A DNA stretch of 43,681 bases from Gemmatimonadales bacterium (lineage in GTDB: Bacteria > Gemmatimonadota > Gemmatimonadetes > Longimicrobiales > Gaopeijiaceae), in the NCBI GenBank assembly GCA_007695225.1, contig REED01000111.1:1-43681 (forward strand), written 5' to 3'. Positions within the stretch are counted from its first letter, which is position 1; the number at the start of each line of letters is the position of its first letter. The position numbers were made by a program, and so were the translations under genes. Of this stretch, positions 17,851 through 26,023 are shown in pieces. The notes under the pieces were generated by a model, which was not told the origin of the DNA, ran no database searches, and saw only the letters and a list, made by a program, of their open reading frames with translations.

Positions 17851-18875
17851 GCGGGCGGGCGGTCACGCCGATGGACGGTGTATCGGGCGGCAATGGTACC
17901 TCGCCCCTCCTCGTGCTGGAGGGGCTCCAGAAGTACTTCCCCGTGCGGGGGGGTGTGTGGGGCGCAAAGATCGGGGACGTGCGCGCCGTCGACGGGGTGA
18001 GTCTCTCCGTGTCGGAGGGCGAGACGCTCGGGCTCGTGGGGGAGTCCGGCTGCGGAAAATCCACCCTCGGACGCACCGTCATGCGGCTCGAGGAGCCCAC
18101 TGGCGGGCGCGTGCGCTTTGCGGGCGCGGACCTGGCGAACGCCTCGCCCTCAGAGCTCTTCCGGAGGCGGCGCGACATCCAGATGATCTTCCAGGATCCC
18201 TACTCCTCTCTGAATCCGCGCATGACGGTCGGCGAGATCGTGCGGGAGCCCCTCGTCGTCCACCGGGTGGGAACGAAGGCCGAGCAGCGGGAAAAAGTGC
18301 GCGAGCTCATGGAGGTCGTCGGCCTCACGAAGGAAATGCTCGAGCGCTATCCGCACGAGTTCTCGGGAGGTCAGCGGCAGCGGATCGGTATCGCCCGGGC
18401 GCTCACCCTCGACCCGAAGCTCATCATCGCGGACGAGCCGGTCTCCGCCCTCGATGTCTCCGTGCAGAGCCAAGTGCTGAACCTGCTGGTACGCCTCCAG
18501 CGGGAGCGGAACCTGACGTATGTCTTCATCAGCCACGACCTCTCCGTGGTGCGGCACGTGAGCGACACGATCGCGATCATGTACCTGGGCCGCATCGTCG
18601 AGAAGGGCCCCGTGGACCAGGTCTTCGAGCGTCCGGCCCACCCCTACACCCGCGCGCTCATCCAGGCGATCCCCGATCCGAACCCGCGAAACCGGCGAGT
18701 CACCGTGCCCCTCAAGGGAGAGGCGCCGAGCCCCGTGTCACCACCTGCTGGATGCGCGTTCCACCCGCGCTGCCCCTTCGCCCGCGACGCCTGCCGGGAG
18801 ATGGTGCCTCCACTCGAGCCGATGGCACGGGACGAGGAACACCTGGTGGCCTGCATCAGGAAGGAGGAGATCTGA
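17847..18875 (+). CDS. Peptide ABC transporter ATPase 2 (DppF/OppF type)
   Basis: A 342-residue partner ATPase. [17 protein letters not shown] near the N terminus is typical of OppF/DppF; Walker [10 protein letters not shown]-loop [14 protein letters not shown], signature FSGGQRQR, Walker [14 protein letters not shown] and switch His FISHDLSVV are all present. The C-terminal Cys-rich extension ([15 protein letters not shown]) is intact. The TTG at 17847 overlaps the preceding stop as TTGA and has GGAGG six bases upstream, so I prefer it; the ATG at 17871 lacks such a site but is possible. Last gene of the operon. Confidence 0.92.
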   Translation: MSGRAVTPMDGVSGGNGTSPLLVLEGLQKYFPVRGGVWGAKIGDVRAVDGVSLSVSEGETLGLVGESGCGKSTLGRTVMRLEEPTGGRVRFAGADLANASPSELFRRRRDIQMIFQDPYSSLNPRMTVGEIVREPLVVHRVGTKAEQREKVRELMEVVGLTKEMLERYPHEFSGGQRQRIGIARALTLDPKLIIADEPVSALDVSVQSQVLNLLVRLQRERNLTYVFISHDLSVVRHVSDTIAIMYLGRIVEKGPVDQVFERPAHPYTRALIQAIPDPNPRNRRVTVPLKGEAPSPVSPPAGCAFHPRCPFARDACREMVPPLEPMARDEEHLVACIRKEEI

Positions 18876-18920
18876 CGATCGCACCGAGCATCAGCGCGAG
18901 ATGCCCCCCCGGCCCCCGGC

Positions 18921-19187
18921 CTACCGGATCAGGAGGATCCGGTCCTTCACCGGGTAGAGCCACTCCAGCCCCCGCTCGGTGACGATGGCGTCATCTTCGA
19001 AGGGGATCCGGAGCTTCGCCCCTCCCCATTCCGGAACCGGGGTGTAGGCGAAGAACTCGATGGAGAAGAGGTTCGTGGGCCGGATCTCGTACGTCATCCG
19101 GACCGGGTTGAAGTACGCGATGGAGGGACCCACGCCGTGGCCGAGATTTCCCACCGAGTGGGTTCCAATGATGACGTCGGTGGACTC
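18921..19187 (-). pseudogene. C-terminal fragment of an M24 (Xaa-Pro aminopeptidase-like) peptidase
   Basis: About 88 codons matching the end of an M24 creatinase-fold peptidase: THSVGNLGHGVGPSIAYF, TNLFSIEFFAYTPVPEWGG, IPFEDDAIVTERGLEWL. The His in LGHGVG, the Glu in FSIEF and the Glu in FEDDA correspond to metal and catalytic residues, but the rest of the catalytic domain is missing. Upstream sequence runs into the end of mnhE (19208) on the same strand without a start codon. It is a remnant of a gene whose 5' part has been removed; with the adjacent peptide transporter it hints at a former peptide-use locus. Confidence 0.65.
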
Positions 19188-19207
19188 GCCGCCCCCGTCC
19201 GAAGCGT

Positions 19208-19819
19208 CTACTCCCCCTCCTCCGACGGGGGCTCGGTGGTCCGGATGTCGGAGACGCTCCCCGGCTTCCCGCTCCCGAACTCCCCTGGAGGTCCGAGTTC
19301 GGCCCCGAAGAGCCGGGCCACCCGTTCCTCCACCTCCTGCAGGCGCTCCTCCACCTCGGGGGGATCCCCGATGATGTGGACGAAGAGGATCCCGTCCTGG
19401 AGGCGGACGCTGGCCGTGCCCGGGACCAGCCCAATGGTCCAGGCCAGGAAGGCCTTCGCCGCCTCGTCGTCCAGACGCAGGTGGAACCGGAGGAGGAAGG
19501 ATTCCAGGGGGAGGGAGGGTGAGAAGGCCCGCCTTGCGATGTCCACCCCTCCCTGGACCGAGCTCCGCCCGAAGTAGAGGAGGAAGGGGAGGAGCCTCAG
19601 GGGCTTCCAACGCCAGGAGCCGACGGGCCACAGGAGGTAGCTCACGGACACCGCCAGGGCGATGAGGCCGCCTGCGAGCCAGACGTAACGGAGCTCGCCC
19701 TCCACCAGGACCCACCAGAGTACGGTGAAGACGAGGATCCGGACGGGCACGGTCCGGAGCACTCCCCACGCGCCTTCGAGGGCACCGCCGCCCCCCCCTT
19801 CCCCCAGGCCGGTGCTCAT
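19208..19819 (-). CDS. mnhE: Na+/H+ antiporter subunit E (MnhE/MrpE)
   Basis: A 203-residue MrpE-family membrane protein, last gene of the minus-strand antiporter operon. Two or three N-terminal helices (ILVFTVLWWVLVEG, YVWLAGGLIALAVSVSYLLW) are followed by the conserved cytoplasmic domain with GLVPGTASVRLQDGILFVHI. The C-terminal tail is charged and coiled-coil-like (PPEVEERLQEVEERVARLFG) and longer than usual. Its ATG overlaps the mnhD stop (ATGA). It is needed for assembly of Mrp complexes. Confidence 0.9.
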   Translation of the reverse strand: MSTGLGEGGGGGALEGAWGVLRTVPVRILVFTVLWWVLVEGELRYVWLAGGLIALAVSVSYLLWPVGSWRWKPLRLLPFLLYFGRSSVQGGVDIARRAFSPSLPLESFLLRFHLRLDDEAAKAFLAWTIGLVPGTASVRLQDGILFVHIIGDPPEVEERLQEVEERVARLFGAELGPPGEFGSGKPGSVSDIRTTEPPSEEGE

Positions 19820-21396
19820 GGCGCCCCCCCGCCTTCCCCCACCAGGAGGAGGGCCCTGAGGGGTCCGGCCCACCAGCCCATGAGGAGGGAGGCGGCCGCC
19901 AACCCCAGCGGGATCACCTGGATCCAGAGGGAGAGAGGAGAAGGCCGGCTCCTCTCGCCGGCTTCCTTCCGATCCCGGCCTCCCCCCCTTTCGCCTCCCT
20001 CTCCCCCATCTGCGCCCCCCTCCCCATCCTTCCCCTCCTCCCTCCGAAGGAGGCTGAACCGGAGCATGGCCACCACGTAGGCCAGGGAGAGAAGGGTGGC
20101 CCCGTGGAGGACCGGCACCCACCACCACTGCCCCTCCTCCCGCGCGGTGGCCAGGAGGAGCGCCTTCCCCGTGTAGGACCCACTCAGGGGAGGCCCCACC
20201 AGCGCCAGCCCGCCCAGGGCGAGGGCGGCGGTGGTGAGGGGAAGGCTCCGGGCCAGCCCCCGGGTATCCTCCAGCTCATCGCTTCCCCGGGCGAGGAAGA
20301 CCAGCCCGGCGGCGAGGAAGAGGGCGGCCTTCGCCAGGGCATGGGACGACGCGTGGAGCACCCCGCCGGCCCAGGCGTCCACCCGCCAGGTCCCCACCTC
20401 CCCGGCGGGGGAGACGGCGGCCAGGAGGGGGAAGAGGAGGAAGAAGATCCCCACCTGGGCCACGGTGGAGTATGCGATGAGGAGCTTCAACCGGCGCTGG
20501 CGGAAGGCCTGGACCGACCCCCAGAGGATGGAGGCCGTGGCGGCGGCTCCCAGGAGCTGCCCCCACGCGAAGGTCACCCCCGCTCCCCCCAGCTCGATCC
20601 AGAGACGGAGGAGGATGACGAAGGATCCCTTGATCACCAGCCCCGAGAGGACGGCGCTCACCGGAGCGGGGGCGGAGGCGTGGGCCCGGGGGAGCCAGAA
20701 GTGGAGGGGGAAGACGGCGGTCTTCACCATGAGTCCCACCGTCATGAGGAAGAGGGCGGTCCCCGGCACCAGGCCCGTCTCCACCTCCCGGCCCAGGAGC
20801 CCCAGGTCCACGGTGCCGTGGAGGCTGTAGAGGAGGCCCACGCCCAGGAGGTAGGCGAAGGACCCCACCATGGCCGACAGGAGGTAGCGGAGGGCCGCGA
20901 CGGTGGCGGCGGCGGTCCCGGAGAGGCTGGCCAGGGAGGCCGCGGCCAGGAGCCCCAGCTCCAGGAGCACGTAGAAGGTGAAGAGATCCCGGGCCACGAA
21001 GATCCCGTTCAGGGAGGCCCAGAGGATGAGCCAGAGGGGCCAGAAGAGGGGGAAGACCTCCTCCTTCTTCCGCTCCAGGACGGAGACGAAGCCGGCGGTG
21101 TAGGCGCTCACCGCGAGCCCCACCCCGGCCATGACCAGGAGGAGGAGGGCCCCGAGCCCGTCCAGGCGGAGCTCGATGCCCAGGGGCGGGGCCCATCCGC
21201 CCAGCGTGGCCATAATCGCCCCGGGGGTGTCTCCCTCCAGAAGGCCCCCCCCATCCAGGAGTCCGGCCACCGTCAGGAGGACGTGGATGGAGGTGGCCAG
21301 GGCGCCCAGGAGCCCCGCTGCCCAGCTGTGGCGCCGGGGGACCAGGATCGCCAGGACGGCGCCGGCCAGGGGAACCAGGATCAGGAGAGCGATCAT
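19816..21396 (-). CDS. mnhD: Antiporter subunit D (MnhD/MrpD, NuoM-N-like)
   Basis: A 526-residue, roughly 14-helix proton-pumping subunit of the NuoL/M/N-MrpA/D family. The signature KTAVFPLHFWLPRAHASAPA followed by PVSAVLSGLVIKGSFVI contains the conserved helix-7/8 Lys and His region. It is the only large antiporter-type subunit in the operon: MrpA is absent, so it would have to provide the ion path. A basic, Gly/Glu-rich insertion of about 35 residues lies near residues 455-490, before the last helices. Overlaps both neighbours by four bases. Confidence 0.92.
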   Translation of the reverse strand: MIALLILVPLAGAVLAILVPRRHSWAAGLLGALATSIHVLLTVAGLLDGGGLLEGDTPGAIMATLGGWAPPLGIELRLDGLGALLLLVMAGVGLAVSAYTAGFVSVLERKKEEVFPLFWPLWLILWASLNGIFVARDLFTFYVLLELGLLAAASLASLSGTAAATVAALRYLLSAMVGSFAYLLGVGLLYSLHGTVDLGLLGREVETGLVPGTALFLMTVGLMVKTAVFPLHFWLPRAHASAPAPVSAVLSGLVIKGSFVILLRLWIELGGAGVTFAWGQLLGAAATASILWGSVQAFRQRRLKLLIAYSTVAQVGIFFLLFPLLAAVSPAGEVGTWRVDAWAGGVLHASSHALAKAALFLAAGLVFLARGSDELEDTRGLARSLPLTTAALALGGLALVGPPLSGSYTGKALLLATAREEGQWWWVPVLHGATLLSLAYVVAMLRFSLLRREEGKDGEGGADGGEGGERGGGRDRKEAGERSRPSPLSLWIQVIPLGLAAASLLMGWWAGPLRALLLVGEGGGAP

Positions 21397-21713
21397 CCCG
21401 CCTCCCCCTCCTCTTCGGGCACGTGGAGGTCCACCCGGCCCGTCTGCCGATGGAGGCGGCGCACCAGGGCCAGGGCGAAGGCGGTGGTGGCCACGGCGAT
21501 GACGATCCCCGTCAGGACCATGGCATGGGGCACCGGATCAGGGTGGGGATCGGCATCCCGCCAGGCGGTGGCGATGAAGAAGAGGAGAACGCCCCCTCCC
21601 ATCAGGTTCACCGAGATGATCTTCCGGACCAGGTGCACCAGCGCCACCGATCCATAGAGACCCACCGCGAAGAGGGCCACCGCCACCAGGGAGAAGAGGA
21701 GGTGGACCGTCAT
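21393..21713 (-). CDS. mnhC: Antiporter subunit C (MnhC/MrpC, NuoK-like)
   Basis: A 106-residue protein with three helices, homologous to NuoK. VRKIISVNLMGGGVLLFFIA and DPVPHAMVLTGIVIAVATTA carry the family pattern, including the PHAMVLTGIVI segment with the third helix. Start at 21713 overlaps the previous stop as ATGA; stop overlaps mnhD. Size and position match MrpC. Confidence 0.92.
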   Translation of the reverse strand: MTVHLLFSLVAVALFAVGLYGSVALVHLVRKIISVNLMGGGVLLFFIATAWRDADPHPDPVPHAMVLTGIVIAVATTAFALALVRRLHRQTGRVDLHVPEEEGEAG

Positions 21714-22702
21714 GGATGCTCGTCGATGGGGGGAGGTCCCTCCCCCGGGGGATGAAGGGCCACGAAGAGGGCGGTGAGCCCCACCCCCAGGGAGAGGGCG
21801 CCGGCCAGCTCCAGGAGGAGGATGATCCCGCCCGCGGCCTCCCCGGGGTACTCCAGGAACTCCCGTCCCGAAGCCAGGAGGACCGCCCCCACCACCAGGA
21901 AGGCGGAGAGGCCCACCACCAGGAGGGCCCCCCGGACCACTGCCGGGAGGAGCTCCAGGGAGCGCCGACCCGAGAGCCAGAGGAAGACGCCCATGGCCGC
22001 CACCACCACCCCCGATTGGAAGGCCCCACCCGGAGCGAAGGAGCCGAGCCAGAGGAGATAGCCGGCCACCAGCACCATCAGGGGGATGAGGGAGCGGAGG
22101 AGCCAGCGGACGACCCCGTCGGCGGTGGCCGGAAGGGGGAGTCCGGAGAAATCGGGGGTCCGCATGACCGAGAGGACCCCCATCACCGCCGCCACCAGGA
22201 CCGCCAGCTCCAGCATGGTATCCAGGGAGCGGAAGTTGAGGAGCACCGCCGTCACCGGGTGGTCCACCCCCGCGCCGGGGAGGGCCCCGTCCACCGTGGA
22301 AGTGAGCCCGGCGGGACCCCCGGGCAGCTCCAGCAGCACCAGGACCAGGAGGAGGAAGGTGCCGGCGGCCAGCCCTCCAGTGGCCAGGCGAAGCCAGAAG
22401 TCCGGGGCCCGGATGGGCCACGGCGTGGGGCTTTTCTTCCCCTTGGGCCGCCCTTCCGTCGTCCAGCGGAGGTAGTGGAGGGTATCCACCAGGAGCACCC
22501 CCGTGAGGGCCGCCCCGATCCCCGCCTCGGCCAGGGCGATATCGGGAGCGGAGAGCCGGACCCAGGCCAGGGCCATGAGGAGTCCGAAGGCGATGAAGAG
22601 GACCACCGCCTGGAAGAGCCCCCGGACCTGGATGATCCGGAGGGCCAGCAGGAGGAGGACCGCCGCCAGGGTCCCGTCCAGGACCCACCCCAGGATCGTC
22701 AT
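21710..22702 (-). CDS. mnhB: Fused DUF4040/MbhDE-like and MnhB antiporter subunit
   Basis: A 330-residue fusion. Residues 1-80 (ALRIIQVRGLFQAVVLFIAF, WVRLSAPDIALAEAGIGAAL) are the DUF4040/MbhD domain, in most Mrp systems the C-terminal part of MrpA. A middle segment (about 95-180) with helices and NFRSLDTMLELAVLVAAVMG is MbhE-like. Residues about 200-330 are MnhB: LLRSLIPLMVLVAGYLLWLG, APGGAFQSGVVVAAMGVFLW. So the pieces MbhD-E-F of archaeal hydrogenase-type antiporters are in one chain. It provides the missing A-subunit C-terminus to a complex that lacks MrpA. Overlaps neighbours by four bases. Confidence 0.88.
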   Translation of the reverse strand: MTILGWVLDGTLAAVLLLLALRIIQVRGLFQAVVLFIAFGLLMALAWVRLSAPDIALAEAGIGAALTGVLLVDTLHYLRWTTEGRPKGKKSPTPWPIRAPDFWLRLATGGLAAGTFLLLVLVLLELPGGPAGLTSTVDGALPGAGVDHPVTAVLLNFRSLDTMLELAVLVAAVMGVLSVMRTPDFSGLPLPATADGVVRWLLRSLIPLMVLVAGYLLWLGSFAPGGAFQSGVVVAAMGVFLWLSGRRSLELLPAVVRGALLVVGLSAFLVVGAVLLASGREFLEYPGEAAGGIILLLELAGALSLGVGLTALFVALHPPGEGPPPIDEHP

Positions 22703-23010
22703 CCGGGGACTTCCCCTTCGCCGGCCCGCTCCTTGGCGGCCAGGAGGTGGCGCCCCACCAGGTAGCAGGCGTTCGTGCCGGCCAGGACCGCCAGGACCCA
22801 GATGAGGACCAGCTTCAGCGCCCCCGGAAGGGAGTCGGCCTGCAGGACCAGCGCCGCCACCACGAGCCCCAGCCCCAGGTTGTCCGCCTTCGTGAGGGCG
22901 TGGAGACGGGTCCAGGTGTTCGGGAACCGGAGCATTCCCACCGTCCCCGCCAAGTAGAAGACGCCACCGATCAGGCAGAGGAGGACGGAGAGTCCGTCGA
23001 GCCCGGTCAT
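22699..23010 (-). CDS. mnhG: Antiporter subunit G (MnhG/MrpG)
   Basis: A 103-residue, three-helix protein of the PhaG/MnhG/YufB family. LIGGVFYLAGTVGMLRFPNT followed by WTRLHALTKADNLGLGLVV is the family core (FPD/N-xxTRLHA). The ATG at 23010 overlaps the mnhF stop; its stop overlaps mnhB. A small structural subunit of the Mrp complex. Confidence 0.93.
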   Translation of the reverse strand: MTGLDGLSVLLCLIGGVFYLAGTVGMLRFPNTWTRLHALTKADNLGLGLVVAALVLQADSLPGALKLVLIWVLAVLAGTNACYLVGRHLLAAKERAGEGEVPG

Positions 23011-23294
23011 GCCGTCTCCCCTTCCTCCGCCGCCTCCCCCTCCGACTCCGCGGGGCGCTCCACGAAGGCGAAGACGGTGAGGATGGCCAGGAGGGCGAAG
23101 AGGAGGGCCACGTCCCGGAGGGCCGGCTCCCCCATCCCCTCCCCCAGGAGGAGGAGGATCCCCACCCCGGTGGTCCCCAGGAGCTGGGCCGCCAGCATCC
23201 GATCGGGGGGTTCCGGTCCCCGCACCACCCGGATGAGTCCGGCCAGGAGATTCAGGAAGAGGAAGAGGGCCATGCCCACGAAGAAGGTAGCCAT
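23007..23294 (-). CDS. mnhF: Antiporter subunit F (MnhF/MrpF)
   Basis: A 95-residue, three-helix MrpF-family protein and first gene of the operon. FLNLLAGLIRVVRGPEPPDR is the conserved RxxxGPxxxDR region. AGGAGAGG about seven bases before the ATG gives a good ribosome-binding site, supporting this start. The C terminus is acidic. All six genes downstream to mnhE overlap by four bases in each case, so the promoter should lie upstream, between 23295 and 23470. Confidence 0.92.
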   Translation of the reverse strand: MATFFVGMALFLFLNLLAGLIRVVRGPEPPDRMLAAQLLGTTGVGILLLLGEGMGEPALRDVALLFALLAILTVFAFVERPAESEGEAAEEGETA

Positions 23295-23357
23295 CGTTGC
23301 GTCCTCTCCTTCCTGACGTCGTCGGGTTGCCGGTCTCCTTCCTCTTCACCCCCGGAG

Positions 23358-23396
23358 ACGCTGGGTGGTCCCCACCCCCGAGAACGCTGGGTGGTC
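23358..23396. promoter_or_regulatory. Spaced 13-bp direct repeat between mnhF and the PQQ gene
   Basis: ACGCTGGGTGGTC occurs at 23358-23370 and 23384-23396, start-to-start 26 bp, in the divergent gap about 65-100 bp upstream of mnhF. A regulator site is possible; a simple duplication is equally likely. Confidence 0.25.
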
Positions 23397-23470
23397 GCCC
23401 GGATGGATCTGGGCCGGCTCGGTCTTCCTTGCTCCCCCCAACGTCGTCCGGACCCCCCTGCGGCGACAGA

Positions 23471-23612
23471 CTTCGCGAGAAGGGCTGCGCTCCTCCATGG
23501 CCCCCTCCGAAGCCAATTTGCGTAATGGAAGGCGTCACCGGATCCCGCCTGCGGGGATCGACGACCCCTCTCCATGCCCACGCGTAGGCTACCATGCCGC
23601 ACCGCTGTCCTT
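23471..23612. repeat. R2 repeat, copy B (142 bp)
   Basis: Same length and orientation as 11843-11984, about 89% identical. It covers the ATG at 23594 that could otherwise be taken as the start of the next gene, which argues that this ATG belongs to the repeat and not to the dehydrogenase. Confidence 0.85.
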
Positions 23613-23662
23613 CCATTCCACCCGGCGCCGGGGTCCTGCAGGACCCTCCGGCGGGCATCCGG

Positions 23663-24490
23663 GTGTGGGGGGCATTTGCGCTGAGGCCCGCTGGGCTATC
23701 CGCTGCAGCCCTACTCCTCCTCCTTCCCATCACCGGATGTGGGCCGGCCCCGGACTCCGACGTCCGGGGCTTCCAGGGGATCGACGACGCCGCCATCGCC
23801 GACACGAGCCGGGCCGGGGACTGGCTCGCGTACGGGAAGACCCACAGCGAGCAGCGCTTCAGTCCCCTCACCCAGATCAACCTGGAGTCCATCCAGGACC
23901 TGCGGCCGGAGTGGTACCTGGATCTCCCTCTGGACAACGGCCTGGTCTCAACCCCCCTGGCCATCGGCGGGGTCCTCTACTTCGTGGGCGACATGAACCG
24001 GGTGCGGGCGGTGGACGGCGCCACGGGGGAGCTGCTCTGGGAGCACGACCCCGGGATCTCGGAGTACCTCTCCGACCTGCGTCGGGCCACGGGGTGGGTC
24101 CACAACCGGGGGATCACCGCCTACGGGGACAAGATCTTCCAGGCCACCTGGGACGGGAGGCTCATCGCCCTGGATGCCGCCACGGGACAGCCGGTCTGGA
24201 CGCAGCGCACCTTCGAGGTCGGCTCAGGGCTCTACATCACCGGAGCCCCCAAGGCCTTCAAGGGGAAGGTGCTCATCGGGAACGGAGGGACCGAGGTGGT
24301 CCCCACCCGGGGGTACGTGACGGCCTACGACGCCGAGACGGGGGAGCTGGCGTGGCGGTTCCACATCGTCCCCGGAAATCCCGCCGACGGCTTCGAGAGC
24401 GACGCCATGGCCATGGCCGCCGAGACCTGGACCGGGGAGTGGTGGAGGTTCGGGGGGGGGCGGGAACGCCTTCCACGGCTTCACCTATGA
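23663..24490 (+). CDS. Quinohemoprotein alcohol dehydrogenase-like, N-terminal part (frameshifted)
   Basis: First half of a PQQ-dependent dehydrogenase interrupted by a frameshift at 24452-24460; the remainder continues at 24462-25796. A hydrophobic signal ends in lipobox ITGC, so the enzyme is probably a periplasmic lipoprotein. DWLAYGKTHSEQRFSPLTQI is the classic start of the propeller. The PQQ/Ca2+ ligand segment IGNGGTE is present, with YVTAYDAETGELAWRFHIVP after it. The vicinal Cys-Cys pair of type II alcohol dehydrogenases is missing: its place reads TGWVHNRG. I prefer the GTG at 23663, which gives a signal peptide of normal length; the ATG at 23594 lies in repeat R2. Residues after the G run (RERLPRLHL) are out of frame and not native. 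Confidence 0.75.
   Translation: MWGAFALRPAGLSAAALLLLLPITGCGPAPDSDVRGFQGIDDAAIADTSRAGDWLAYGKTHSEQRFSPLTQINLESIQDLRPEWYLDLPLDNGLVSTPLAIGGVLYFVGDMNRVRAVDGATGELLWEHDPGISEYLSDLRRATGWVHNRGITAYGDKIFQATWDGRLIALDAATGQPVWTQRTFEVGSGLYITGAPKAFKGKVLIGNGGTEVVPTRGYVTAYDAETGELAWRFHIVPGNPADGFESDAMAMAAETWTGEWWRFGGGRERLPRLHL
24452..24460 (+). repeat. Run of nine G causing a frameshift
   Basis: Upstream reading ends TTC GGG GGG GGG CGG; the downstream native frame needs GGC GGG AAC. Eight G would join both halves. Either a one-base sequencing or assembly error, a real inactivating mutation, or a slippage-prone contingency tract. Confidence 0.8.
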
Positions 24491-25796
24491 CGCCGAACTG
24501 GACCAGCTCTACATCGGCACGGGGAACGGCGCGCCCTGGAACCACAAAGTTCGGAGCCCCGACGGGGGGGACAACCTCTTCTTGTCGTCCATCGTGGCCC
24601 TGGACCCCGAGACGGGGGACTACCTCTGGCACTACCAGACCAACCCGGGGGAGAGCTGGGACTACACCTCCAGCATGGACATCGTCCTGGCGGATCTGAC
24701 CCTCGAGGGAAGGGCGGTGAAGGCGATCCTCCACGCGCCGAAGAACGGTTTCTTCTACGTCATCGACCGGACCAATGGTCGTCTCCTGGCGGCCGAGCCC
24801 TTCGCCGAGACGACCTGGGCGGAGCGCATCGACCTGGAGACGGGCCGACCCGTGGAGGTGCCGGGCGCCCGCTACGAGAATGGCCCGGCCCGGGTGGCGC
24901 CCAGCATCGCCGGCGCCCACAGCGTACAGCCCATGTCCTACAGTCCCCAGACCGGGCTCGTCTACCTCCCCACGATCCACGCGGCGGGGATCTTCGACGA
25001 CTCGGAGATCGACCTGGCGAACTGGACGCCCGGCGAGGTGCGCATCGGGGTGGCCACGAGCTGGACCCCGGAGGACGATGGGGCGGGCTTCCATGCCAGC
25101 CTCCAGGCCTGGGACCCGGTGGCCGGGCGGGCTGTGTGGGAGGTGCCCCAGTCGGGGCTGGTGAATGGGGGAACCCTGACCACCGCCGGGGAGCTGGTCT
25201 TCCAGGGACGGGAGGACGGGATCTTCCTGGCCTACGACGCATGGTCCGGCCGGGAACTCTGGCAGATGGACCTGGGCCTGGGGATCACGGCTCCCCCCAT
25301 CAGCTACGCCGTGGGGGAGAGGCAGTACATCGCCCTCCTGGTGGGATACGGCGGGGGCATTGCCAGCGGGATCATGGGAGCGCGGGCGCCGCGCTTCGGC
25401 TGGGAGCATGGCCGGCAGACCCGTCGCCTGGTGGTCTTTGCCCTGGACGGGCAGGCGGACCTTCCAACCCAGCCCCCACCGGTCCCGGCCGCTCCCCTTG
25501 CGGCGGGGGGCTTCGTGGTGGAGGCCCAGCTGGCCGCAATGGGGGGTGACCTCTGGGGTGGCTACTGCAGCGGATGCCACGGACCGGAGGCGATCCCATC
25601 GGGGATGGCCCCGGATCTCCGCGCCTCGGCCATGGTGCTGAGCGAGGAGGGGTTCGAGGTAGTGGTGCGCCGCGGGCTCATGAGCACCCGCGGGATGCCG
25701 GGGTTCGGCTCCCTGACGAATGACGAGCTCCTGGCGCTTCGGCACTACGTCCGGAGTCGGGCAGAGGTCGCGGCACCTTCCTCGGGGGCGAGATGA
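24462..25796 (+). CDS. Quinohemoprotein alcohol dehydrogenase-like, C-terminal part with cytochrome c
   Basis: Continuation of the preceding gene in the +1 frame; the first in-frame start codon is a TTG at 24582, but homology continues back to the G run (NAFHGFTYDAELDQLYIGTG). GTGNGAPWN holds the Asn calcium ligand and ESWDYTSSMDIVLADL the catalytic Asp region of PQQ alcohol dehydrogenases. After the propeller and a Pro/Ala hinge, a cytochrome c domain contains the haem motif CSGCH near the C terminus and a Met-rich stretch (GMPGF) for the axial ligand. The haem would carry electrons from PQQ towards the respiratory chain. Full joined length is about 710 residues, normal for the family. Confidence 0.8.
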   Translation, partial: GNAFHGFTYDAELDQLYIGTGNGAPWNHKVRSPDGGDNLFLSSIVALDPETGDYLWHYQTNPGESWDYTSSMDIVLADLTLEGRAVKAILHAPKNGFFYVIDRTNGRLLAAEPFAETTWAERIDLETGRPVEVPGARYENGPARVAPSIAGAHSVQPMSYSPQTGLVYLPTIHAAGIFDDSEIDLANWTPGEVRIGVATSWTPEDDGAGFHASLQAWDPVAGRAVWEVPQSGLVNGGTLTTAGELVFQGREDGIFLAYDAWSGRELWQMDLGLGITAPPISYAVGERQYIALLVGYGGGIASGIMGARAPRFGWEHGRQTRRLVVFALDGQADLPTQPPPVPAAPLAAGGFVVEAQLAAMGGDLWGGYCSGCHGPEAIPSGMAPDLRASAMVLSEEGFEVVVRRGLMSTRGMPGFGSLTNDELLALRHYVRSRAEVAAPSSGAR

Positions 25797-26023
25797 GGGG
25801 GCTGATGCGAGCCGGATCCATTCCGATGGGGCCCGGCGAGCCGTATCGACCCCTGACCGACAACCGCGCCTTGCTTCTCAAGTACTCCCGCACCCTCCGT
25901 CTGGAGTGGTAGCGGTCCATGGCGGGGGGTCCCCAGGAGGACCCGAAGGATGGCCCCCGCATCCCGGATCTTCTCCGTATGGAGAGGGGACAGGGACTCC
26001 ACACCAGCCAACGGATAAATGAA

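Noticed and set aside
20104-21657. 517-codon plus-strand frame opposite mnhD
   Set aside because: Composed almost wholly of Gly, Glu, Pro, His and Arg; the sense strand encodes a normal MrpD.
23594-23662. ATG start for the second PQQ gene
   Set aside because: The ATG lies inside repeat R2 and would give an overlong signal peptide; a GTG at 23663 fits better.
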